From Devosia pacifica (lineage in GTDB: Bacteria; Pseudomonadota; Alphaproteobacteria; Rhizobiales; Devosiaceae): a DNA stretch of 64,000 nucleotides. Position 1 is the stretch's first letter, and each line of letters opens with the position of its first letter. The translations under genes and the position numbers were made by a program. This document shows, piece after piece, positions 57,166 to 64,000 of this stretch. The notes under the pieces were generated by a model. That model did no database searches, was not told the DNA's origin, and worked only from the letters and a program-made list of their open reading frames with translations. The stretch is from the NCBI RefSeq assembly GCF_014652635.1, contig NZ_BMZE01000002.1, positions 62,001-126,000 of the forward strand. Direction: 5' to 3'.

Positions 57166-57983
57166 GCAGACTACCTGAACGCTTTTCTGCCTGCGCCAAG
57201 CAAAATCGGCCGGCGCTCGTCACGTTCGTCATGGCCGGCGATCCCGACCCGGAGACCGGGTTTGATATTTTGTCGGCGCTGCCTGCGGCTGGCGCCGATA
57301 TTATCGAACTCGGGATGCCGTTCTCCGATCCAATGGCGGATGGTCCGGCCATCCAGCAGGCCGGTCGGCGGGCACTCAACGCCGGCCAGACCCTGTCAAA
57401 GACGCTGCAGGCGGTAGAGCGCTTCCGCCAGCAGGACGCTGACACACCAATCGTTCTGATGGGCTATTACAATCCGATCTACGCATTCGGCGTCGACAAG
57501 TTCTTGTCGGACGCCAAGAGTGCCGGCGTTGACGGGCTGATCGTCGTGGATCTGCCGCCCGAGGAAGACGCGGAACTGTGCATACCGGCGATCAAGGCCG
57601 GCATCAATTTTATCCGCCTGACCACCCCGACGACGGATGACCGCCGCCTGCCGGCGGTCCTCGAGAACACATCGGGCTTTGTCTATTACGTTTCGATGAC
57701 CGGGATCACGGGCGGCGCTATCCGCTCGCGCGAGGCAGTCGGCGGCGCGGTTCAGCGAATCAAGCGCCATACCGAACTGCCGGTGGCAGTCGGCTTCGGC
57801 ATCAAGACCGCAGAGGACGCCGCAATTATCGGACGCGATGCCGACGGCGTGGTCGTCGGCTCGGTGCTGTGCACTGCCGTCGCGGAGTCTTTGAAGGATG
57901 GCAAGGGCGGCGCGCAAAGCGTCGAGGCAGTGCGCGCTGTCGTCTCCGAACTCGCCGAGGGCGTCCGCCAGGCACGCCGCTGA
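57162..57983 (+). CDS. trpA: Tryptophan synthase alpha chain
   Basis: Cleaves indole-3-glycerol phosphate and channels indole to TrpB. The ATG at 57162 overlaps the trpB stop and gives 273 residues. Catalytic acids lie in [21 protein letters not shown] (Glu near 50 and Asp near 61); [14 protein letters not shown] and [10 protein letters not shown] are further family motifs, and [15 protein letters not shown] binds phosphate. The gap to accD (116 bases) contains an imperfect inverted repeat without a T-run. Confidence 0.96.
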   Translation: MSRLPERFSACAKQNRPALVTFVMAGDPDPETGFDILSALPAAGADIIELGMPFSDPMADGPAIQQAGRRALNAGQTLSKTLQAVERFRQQDADTPIVLMGYYNPIYAFGVDKFLSDAKSAGVDGLIVVDLPPEEDAELCIPAIKAGINFIRLTTPTTDDRRLPAVLENTSGFVYYVSMTGITGGAIRSREAVGGAVQRIKRHTELPVAVGFGIKTAEDAAIIGRDADGVVVGSVLCTAVAESLKDGKGGAQSVEAVRAVVSELAEGVRQARR

Positions 57984-58099
57984 GTCAGGCTGCCCTTTTT
58001 CCGCCCTGCCCGACCTGATAATCTGGGCGGGCATCACGATATAGACTGACGGGCATGAAGCCGGCGCTGTTAAGCACGGCGCCCTAACAGGAACTGGCC

Positions 58100-59062
58100 A
58101 TGAACTGGATCGATAACTTCGTCCGCCCCAAAATCCGCTCGTTTCTCAACAAGCGCGAGACACCCGAGAATTTGTGGGTGAAGGATCCCGAGTCGGGCGA
58201 GATGGTGTTTTATCGCGATCTCGAGGCCAATCAGTGGGTAGTGCCGAACTCCGGCTACCACATGAAGATCAAGGGCCATGACAGGCTCGCCAGCTTTTTC
58301 GATCATGGCAAGTTCGACATCGTGCCGGTCAGCGCCGTGGCGCAGGACCCGCTGAAATTCCGTGATCAAAAACGCTATGTCGATCGCCTCAAGGAAGCGC
58401 GAACCAAGACTGGCCGAGAAGATGCGGTGCTGGTTGCGACCGGCAAGCTTTATGATCGCGATGTGACCGCCGCGGTGCAGGATTTCGACTTCATGGCGGG
58501 ATCGCTCGGAATGGCGGCCGGCCAGGGCATCGTGACCGGGCTCGAAACTGCGGCTTCACGCAAGACGCCATTTGTGCTGTTTGCAGCCTCCGGCGGCGCA
58601 CGGATGCAGGAAGGGATCCTCTCCCTGATGCAGATGCCGCGCACCACGGTGGCCGTGCTTCGCCTGCGCGAGGCCGGGCTGCCATTCATCGTCGTCTTTA
58701 CCAATCCGACGACCGGCGGCGTTACCGCCTCCTACGCCATGCTTGGCGACGTGCACATTGCCGAGCCAGGGGCGCTGATCTGCTTTGCGGGCCCCCGTGT
58801 CATCGAGCAAACGATCCGGGAAAAGCTGCCAAAGGGCTTTCAGCGCTCAGAGTATCTGTATGACCACGGGATGGTCGACATGGTGGTTCACCGGCACAAT
58901 CTGCGCTCGACCATCGGCTCGCTGCTTGGTCTTTTGACCAATGCCGAACCGATCGAGGAGCTGGCGACAGTTTCGGCATCGACGCAACTGACAGTGACGG
59001 AAACGGATCTGTCGCCCAAGGATGAGGTGCAGCAGCCCCCACCTGCGGCCAGCGCCGAGTAG
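58100..59062 (+). CDS. accD: Acetyl-CoA carboxylase carboxyltransferase beta subunit
   Basis: Carboxyltransferase subunit for malonyl-CoA synthesis, 320 residues. The crotonase-fold core is intact: [72 protein letters not shown]. The N-terminal zinc ribbon (about 25-50) has the usual spacing but none of its four cysteines: [30 protein letters not shown] carries Asp, Ser, Val/Pro and Ser instead. Reduction of this ribbon is common in Rhizobiales; here it is complete. The C-terminal tail is proline-rich. Partner accA is not in the window. Confidence 0.94.
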   Translation: MNWIDNFVRPKIRSFLNKRETPENLWVKDPESGEMVFYRDLEANQWVVPNSGYHMKIKGHDRLASFFDHGKFDIVPVSAVAQDPLKFRDQKRYVDRLKEARTKTGREDAVLVATGKLYDRDVTAAVQDFDFMAGSLGMAAGQGIVTGLETAASRKTPFVLFAASGGARMQEGILSLMQMPRTTVAVLRLREAGLPFIVVFTNPTTGGVTASYAMLGDVHIAEPGALICFAGPRVIEQTIREKLPKGFQRSEYLYDHGMVDMVVHRHNLRSTIGSLLGLLTNAEPIEELATVSASTQLTVTETDLSPKDEVQQPPPAASAE

Positions 59063-59210
59063 CGTCCGTCCGCGCCGGCTTGTTGAACGAGACGGCGCCT
59101 TTCCATTTTGCGGTGCTCGTTGCCGCGCGTCTTCATAGCCAGTGTTTCGTGTGAACGTTGTTTCGCCCGGTCAGTCGGGCACGCCAACGACTGCGTTTCA
59201 GGAGCCCGTC

Positions 59211-60503
59211 TTGTCCCGCACCGACGCCATTCTTGCGCGCCTGCTCACGCTTCACAGCAAGTCGATCGACCTCAGTCTCGATCGTATCGAAGCGTTACTG
59301 GCCGATCTTGGATCGCCGCACCTCAAGGTGCCGCCGGTCATTCATGTGGCAGGCACCAACGGCAAGGGCTCGACGGTCGCCACTCTGCGGGCGTTTCTGG
59401 AAGCCGCCGGCAAATCCGTACACGTCTATACGTCGCCGCATCTCGTCAATTTCAACGAACGCATTCGGCTCGCTGGACAGCTGGTGACCGCGCACAGGCT
59501 CAATGCGGCGCTTGAGCGCTGTGAGGCGGTGAATGCGGGCCGACCCATCACCTTTTTCGAGATCACGACAGCCGCAGCCTTCTGCCTGTTCGCTGAGGAG
59601 CCCGCCGATTACCTGCTGCTCGAAGTCGGCATGGGCGGTGAGTACGACACGACCAATGTCGTGCCGCATCCGCTCGGCACCATCATCACCACGGTGTCGC
59701 TGGATCATCAGCAGTTCCTTGGCGACACCGTCGGCGAAATCGCATCGGTCAAAGCTGGCATTCTCAAGCGTGGTGCCCCGGCGGTGATCGCCCGGCAAAC
59801 CGATGAGGGCGAAACGGCGATCCTCAAGCGAGCGAGGGCGCTTGGCGTCACCCCATTTGCAGCCGGACAGGATTTCGATAGCTACGCGTCAGATGGTCGA
59901 ATGGTCTACCAGGACGAAGCGGGATTGCTCGATTTGCCTCGCCCGCGATTGGTGGGCGCACACCAGATCGACAATGCCGGGCTGGCTATTGCCGCAACCC
60001 GGCATTTCGGCCTGCCTGTCTCGGACAAGCACATCGCTGCAGGGCTCGGCAAGGTCGATTGGCCGGCCCGGCTCTCGCCGCTCTCCGGCAAGCTGGCGGA
60101 CATGCTGCCGCGCGGGCACGAGCTGTGGCTCGATGGCGGTCACAACGCCAATGGCGCCGAGGCACTGGCGCGCGCACTCGCGACCATGAACGAGACCCGC
60201 CCAGCGCCGCTGGTGATGATTTTGGGGATGATGAATACCCGCAAGCCCGAGGACTTTCTTGTGCCATTCGCGGAGCTCAACCCAACGGTAATGGGCGTGA
60301 CCATTCCTGGCGAAGACAACGCACTCAAGGCCTCGGAGATTGCGCGCCGGGCCAAAGCCGCAGGATTTTCGGCCTCCTCCAAGCGCTCGGTGGTTTCGGC
60401 GCTGGCCGACGCCGCTGCGGTGCCCGATGCCCGCGTGGTGATTTGCGGCTCGCTTTATCTCGCGGGCGATGTTCTCGAGCGAAACGGCACCCCGCCGGCG
60501 TAA
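59211..60503 (+). CDS. folC: Dihydrofolate synthase / folylpolyglutamate synthase
   Basis: Adds glutamate to dihydropteroate and folates. I choose the TTG at 59211 (AGGAG seven bases upstream), giving 430 residues beginning MSRTDAILARLLTLHSKSIDLSLDRIEALL; the frame further upstream has no site. Mur-ligase-type motifs: HVAGTNGKGSTVATLRAFLEAAG (P-loop), YTSPHLVNFNERIRL, LLEVGMGGEYDTTNV and LDGGHNANGAEALA. It follows accD, as in many alphaproteobacteria, and ends in the terminator shared with trxA. Confidence 0.93.
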   Translation: MSRTDAILARLLTLHSKSIDLSLDRIEALLADLGSPHLKVPPVIHVAGTNGKGSTVATLRAFLEAAGKSVHVYTSPHLVNFNERIRLAGQLVTAHRLNAALERCEAVNAGRPITFFEITTAAAFCLFAEEPADYLLLEVGMGGEYDTTNVVPHPLGTIITTVSLDHQQFLGDTVGEIASVKAGILKRGAPAVIARQTDEGETAILKRARALGVTPFAAGQDFDSYASDGRMVYQDEAGLLDLPRPRLVGAHQIDNAGLAIAATRHFGLPVSDKHIAAGLGKVDWPARLSPLSGKLADMLPRGHELWLDGGHNANGAEALARALATMNETRPAPLVMILGMMNTRKPEDFLVPFAELNPTVMGVTIPGEDNALKASEIARRAKAAGFSASSKRSVVSALADAAAVPDARVVICGSLYLAGDVLERNGTPPA

Positions 60504-60535
60504 AAAAAAGCGCCGGCTGATGCCGGCGCTTTTTT
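60504..60535. terminator. Bidirectional terminator between folC and trxA
   Basis: AAAAAAGCGCCGGC and GCCGGCGCTTTTTT form a perfect 14-bp stem around TGAT. Both strands end in a T-run, so it closes folC on the plus strand and trxA on the minus strand. Confidence 0.92.
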
Positions 60536-60559
60536 GTTACGGGCTTAGAGGCTGTCCGA

Positions 60560-60883
60560 TCAGGCGGCGTGGCCTTCAAGCCATTTGGTCAATCCGGCCT
60601 TGGGTGTACCGGCGCCAATCTTCATGTCGGCGGCTTCGCCGTCCTTGAACAGAATCATGGTGGGAATGGAGCGCACACCGTACTTGACGGTGGTCGAGGG
60701 ATTCTCGTCAATATTGAGCTTGACGATCTTCACCTTGCCGGCGAGCTCGCTCGACAATTCCTCTAGGACCGGCGCGATCGCACGGCATGGCCCGCACCAC
60801 TCGGCCCAAAAATCCACCAGAACGGGTTCTTTGGAGTTCAGAACTTCCTCGCCGAAATTGGCGTCGGAAACTTGTGTGGTCAT
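60560..60883 (-). CDS. trxA: Thioredoxin
   Basis: General disulfide reductase. The ATG at 60883 (GAAGG nine bases upstream) gives 106 residues; the longer frame to 60967 would add residues not seen in the family. Active site WCGPC with Cys30 and Cys33, preceded by PVLVDFWAE; SIPTMILFKDGEA carries the cis-Pro. It is the only gene between folC and addA, the usual alphaproteobacterial order addA-trxA-folC. Confidence 0.95.
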   Translation of the reverse strand: MTTQVSDANFGEEVLNSKEPVLVDFWAEWCGPCRAIAPVLEELSSELAGKVKIVKLNIDENPSTTVKYGVRSIPTMILFKDGEAADMKIGAGTPKAGLTKWLEGHAA

Positions 60884-60963
60884 CAGATTTTGCCTTCTCG
60901 TTGAAAAGCGGTGGCCTGTGTGTTGGAAAAGCTGGTGAGAGTCCACCCCAGGAACAATCTTGT

Positions 60964-63900
60964 TCACTCCAAGGTGAACTCGTGCGCGGCTTGCGCCAAT
61001 TGCCCGGGATCAAAATACATCAGTGATTCCAACGATGTCCAAAGGATAGCGGCGCGAACCGGCATATCTGGGAAGAGCTGACCTGCAACCAACGCATATA
61101 GCCCCAGCTGGGTAACATAGTTTCCCGGCACCGCCTGCGCAGATTTTGGCAGACTCGCGTCGGACTTGTAGTCGACCACCAAAACCCCTTCCGCGTCAAC
61201 AACCAGCCGGTCAATACGACCAACCAGGCGAACCGCCTCACCTTTGCGCCGAGCGCTGGCAAGGAACGGCACCTCTGCCCGACTAGCCGGGCCGAACAGG
61301 TGCTGGAGTTGTGGCGCGGACAGAATCGAGCACGCCTTCGCCACCAGTTCGTCGTGCAGATGGGGGTGCTCCGGCAACAGCGCCGGCATCGCCTTTTCTG
61401 CAATCTTGTGACGTTGGTCGGCCTCGATCGTCGCGAGATGCTGCAGCAGGGCGTGCAGCGCCAGCCCCGCCTTGCGCGCCTCCTCGGCATCGCGCACGGA
61501 TTGAACCGCCGGCTCGAGGTTCATGGCGCCGGCACGATTTGTTCCTGCTGAAGAGGGCTGTACGACCGCCACAAGCTTCGGCTGACGCAGCGGCGGCAGG
61601 CTGACGAGGTCGAGTTCCACTGCCATGGGAGCGCTGCGCCGGCCGGCACTGTCCCCGGCATGGGCCGGATAGACCAGCGCCGTTTCGTCGCCCGCCTCGT
61701 CGGTTTCGATCCGCGCCTCGTCGCGCAAGGCCCGCTCGATTGCCTGGTACCAGGAGTTCGCCAGCTGTGATTCGGCGGTCTTTCCGGGTGTGAGCGCGCC
61801 GGTGACATAAAGCGCCTCTTCGGCGCGCGTCATGCCGACATAAAGCCGGCGCCAATACTCATCCTCGAGTGCCTTGCGCATTGCCTCGCGGATCGGCAGC
61901 GTCTGGGGCACATGGTCCGCGCCCCTCGCGGCATGAAGCAGAAGGGGTCCTGGCGCCGTGTCGAGCAGATAGACCGCGCCATTGAGTTGAGTTCCGGAGG
62001 GTGTGGTGGCCGCATCGGCCAGAATGACGACCGGCGCCTCGAGTCCTTTGGCGCCGTGCACCGTCATTACCCGCACGCCCCCGCCGCTCTCGGCGAGTTC
62101 GCGCTTGATCATCACATCCTGGCGACGCATCGCCGCGAGGAACCCGGTCATCGAGGGTTGGCTGTCCTGCTCATGATCAAGTGCAAGCGACAGGAATTCC
62201 CCGAAAACGTCATCGACTTCCGGGCCGAGCCGGGCGTGAAAGCGTTCAAGCCCGCCTTCAGCATAAAGAATATGCGTGAAGAACTCATAGGGCCGGTCGG
62301 TGCCCAGCCGCCCGCGCCATCGGGTCAGGTTTCCCGCGGCTGCGGCGCCATGGACATTCTGCGTCTGCTGCAGCGCCTGCCACAGCGTACCCGTGCGCCC
62401 GTGGGCGATCTCGAACAGGTCCTCTTCGCCAACATCGAACAGCGGCGAGCGCAGCACCGCCGCAAGTTGCAGGTCATCGTCGGGACTGGACAAGACATCG
62501 GCGAGCGACATCAGGTCCATCACTGCGATATGGCCGGTGACGCCGAGCCGGTCCGCACCGGGGGTCGGGACATTGGCCGCCATCAGCGCCTGAATGATCT
62601 CGTGAAACAGCGTCGAGCGCGTCTGCACCAGGATCATGATGTCATCGGCGCGCAACGGCTCACCGTTGACGCGGGTGCGCCCGCTGTCGAGCCAGCGCTT
62701 GATGTTGGCGGCGATCTTTTGCGCGATCTGGCGCTGGGCTGTTTCCGCCGAGTCCAGCGGTTCGAGCGGCCAGGCATCACTGGGCTCACGCTCGTTCGTC
62801 TGCTGAACCGGCGGCCAGAGAGTTACGCTACCGCCTTCATGGGTCCGCGCCGTGTCGTGGTGGACGAGCGTTGCGAGCAACGCCTTGCGGATATCCTCCT
62901 GGGCGCAAACCTTGTCGACCGCTTCGAGTATTGGCCGCAGGGTGCGAAAACTGGTCTTGAGTTCGATATCGGAAAAGTCGGCCTTCACCTCTTCGGCGCG
63001 CTGGCCGTAGTACCGTCCAGTTTCGAGAAACAGCCGTGGCTCGGCACCCTGGAACGAATAGATGGACTGTTTCGGGTCACCCACTGAAAACAGGGTTCTC
63101 GGCCCGGCGACCTGCCCGGCTCCGGTGAAGAACTCATCCGCTAGCGCGCGCACGACTCGCCATTGCGCCGGGTTGGTGTCCTGGCTTTCATCGACAAGGA
63201 TGTGGTGGATGCCGGCATCGAGCTTGTATTGTACCCACGCCTTGTGCTGGTCAGACAACAGGCTGGCGAGCCGGTCGATAAGATCATCAAAATCGAGCAG
63301 CGAGCGGGCACGCTTGCGTGCTTCATATTCGCCGGTGATCGAGCCGAGAACATCGAGCAACGCTTCCGAGCGAACGACCAAGCGGGCCGTCTTGCGCTCG
63401 ATGCAGAGCGCTGCGAGCCGCTCCGCTTCCACCAGTACCCGCTCCGCCAGAATCTGATCGCCGGCATAGAGCGCCTTTTTCGGAAAGTTTTTGCGCACCT
63501 CGAGCTCGTTGGTCAGAAAAACTGCCAGCCAGCCATCGAGAGACGGGCTCTCGGCGTCGAGCAACGCCAGATTGGCTTCGAAGGTGTTCTTGCCGGGCTG
63601 TGGCGGACAGATCGAAAAGATCCGCGTGATCTCGCCTGGCCCTATCAGCCGATCCGCGATCATCTCGTTTTCGACCGCCTCGGCCGTGCGTCCGCGATAA
63701 TCTACAAGCGTGCGCAGCCGGTGCTTTGCCCCTTGCGGATCAGAAAGCACGACGCCCAGCCGCCGGCCGGCGCCAAGTGCTGCGCTAATGGCCTCATCGA
63801 TGGCGAAATCGCTCATCTGATCGAACAGTTCTTCGACCGCTTCAGTACCGGCATCGCCACGCAACCCGGCGGCGAGCACCGCCTCGCGCGATTGCCGGAT

Positions 63901-64000
63901 CAGTTCTGCCCGGGCGACATCCTCGATCACCGTAAAATCGAACGGCACTTCAGCTTCCAGCGGAAACCTGTGCAGCACGCTCTCACAAAAGGCGTGGATG
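60964..64000 (-). CDS. addA: Double-strand break repair helicase AddA (5' end outside window)
   Basis: Helicase-nuclease subunit of AddAB (RecBCD-like). About 1012 residues are visible and the frame stays open to the right edge (IHAFCESVLHRFPLEAEVP at the edge is a typical AddA segment), so the N-terminus with the Walker A motif is missing. Motifs present: ILVDESQDTNPAQW (II), SVGDPKQSIYSFQGA (III), MTVHGAKGLEAPVVIL (V region), VGMTRAEEALYVTG (VI) and a C-terminal nuclease with VLVVDYKSDASL and QLGLYAL. addB would lie to the right. Confidence 0.93.
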   Translation of the reverse strand, partial: IHAFCESVLHRFPLEAEVPFDFTVIEDVARAELIRQSREAVLAAGLRGDAGTEAVEELFDQMSDFAIDEAISAALGAGRRLGVVLSDPQGAKHRLRTLVDYRGRTAEAVENEMIADRLIGPGEITRIFSICPPQPGKNTFEANLALLDAESPSLDGWLAVFLTNELEVRKNFPKKALYAGDQILAERVLVEAERLAALCIERKTARLVVRSEALLDVLGSITGEYEARKRARSLLDFDDLIDRLASLLSDQHKAWVQYKLDAGIHHILVDESQDTNPAQWRVVRALADEFFTGAGQVAGPRTLFSVGDPKQSIYSFQGAEPRLFLETGRYYGQRAEEVKADFSDIELKTSFRTLRPILEAVDKVCAQEDIRKALLATLVHHDTARTHEGGSVTLWPPVQQTNEREPSDAWPLEPLDSAETAQRQIAQKIAANIKRWLDSGRTRVNGEPLRADDIMILVQTRSTLFHEIIQALMAANVPTPGADRLGVTGHIAVMDLMSLADVLSSPDDDLQLAAVLRSPLFDVGEEDLFEIAHGRTGTLWQALQQTQNVHGAAAAGNLTRWRGRLGTDRPYEFFTHILYAEGGLERFHARLGPEVDDVFGEFLSLALDHEQDSQPSMTGFLAAMRRQDVMIKRELAESGGGVRVMTVHGAKGLEAPVVILADAATTPSGTQLNGAVYLLDTAPGPLLLHAARGADHVPQTLPIREAMRKALEDEYWRRLYVGMTRAEEALYVTGALTPGKTAESQLANSWYQAIERALRDEARIETDEAGDETALVYPAHAGDSAGRRSAPMAVELDLVSLPPLRQPKLVAVVQPSSAGTNRAGAMNLEPAVQSVRDAEEARKAGLALHALLQHLATIEADQRHKIAEKAMPALLPEHPHLHDELVAKACSILSAPQLQHLFGPASRAEVPFLASARRKGEAVRLVGRIDRLVVDAEGVLVVDYKSDASLPKSAQAVPGNYVTQLGLYALVAGQLFPDMPVRAAILWTSLESLMYFDPGQLAQAAHEFTLE

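Noticed and set aside
58007..58033. Inverted repeat TGCCCGACC / GGGCGGGCA between trpA and accD as terminator
   Set aside because: One mismatch, a 9-base loop and no T-run; too weak to call a terminator or attenuator.
61912..63087. 391-residue plus-strand open frame opposite addA
   Set aside because: addA is supported by all its helicase motifs; the antisense frame has no motif.
1..64000. CRISPR arrays, prophage, insertion sequences, toxin-antitoxin pairs or biosynthetic clusters
   Set aside because: I looked for regularly spaced repeats, transposase, integrase and phage proteins and found none.

Overview
The window is a GC-rich, gene-dense stretch of chromosome from an alphaproteobacterium, most likely a member of the Hyphomicrobiales (Rhizobiales); a Devosia/Pelagibacterium-type organism is my guess. 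The basis is the gene set and order (rpsA-sppA-ihfB-lapA-trpF-trpB-trpA-accD-folC-trxA-addA; rimP-nusA-ylxR-infB), a Mur-like Fur protein beside a SitABCD system, a FYDLN-acid protein beside cmk, an iron-sulfur photolyase of the PhrB type and an AccD without its zinc cysteines. This is core genome. I see no prophage, insertion sequence, CRISPR array or integrase.

Layout. 1-1.2 kb: the start of ugpB (minus, runs off the left edge) with a three-unit PHO box upstream. 1.2-9.8 kb (minus): a propionyl-CoA to succinyl-CoA operon (pccB, ridA, pccA, mutase, epimerase) preceded by a gamma-carbonic-anhydrase homologue and selO. 9.9-13.4 kb (minus): sitABCD metal importer with a Fur-family palindrome over its promoter. 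13.5-15 kb: four small genes (DUF892, DUF2934, two unknown). 15-17.4 kb (minus): plsC, fur/mur, rimI, tsaB. 17.5-21.3 kb (plus): lnt, metK, trmB. 21.3-23.7 kb: HxlR regulator, a small secreted protein, a flavin reductase and an alpha/beta hydrolase. 23.8-29.6 kb (plus): rimP-nusA-ylxR-infB with a promoter and a leader terminator that looks like an attenuator. 29.7-39.4 kb: photolyase, L,D-transpeptidase, pnp, rpsO, HWE-type kinase, a class A beta-lactamase-like hydrolase, truB and rbfA; this block is turned round relative to the usual infB-rbfA-truB-rpsO-pnp order. 39.4-48.2 kb: exported protein, CaCA-type membrane protein, 2-hydroxyacid dehydrogenase, SH3 protein, FhuF-like protein, a YtrA-type regulator with its two-gene ABC system, pncB and a methyltransferase. 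48.4-49.6 kb: a DUF4214 protein, tRNA-Ala(GGC) and the FYDLN protein. 49.9-64 kb: cmk, rpsA, two GNAT genes, sppA, ihfB, lapA, trpFBA, accD, folC, trxA and the 3' part of addA (runs off the right edge).

How the genes work together. Three regulatory circuits can be read from the DNA: PhoB control of ugp, Mur/Fur control of sitABCD (the likely regulator gene lies 2.5 kb away), and autoregulation of the YtrA-ABC operon through a 22-bp palindrome over its -10 region. The transcription/translation genes are probably controlled by RNA structures: a leader terminator before rimP and a leader hairpin before pnp. Four housekeeping genes (plsC, metK, rpsA, folC) start at TTG. I did not find a clearly new multi-gene system. 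The best leads are the adjacent pair of DUF4214-bearing genes beside tRNA-Ala, the YtrA/ABC/FhuF neighbourhood, and the rearranged translation-gene block.
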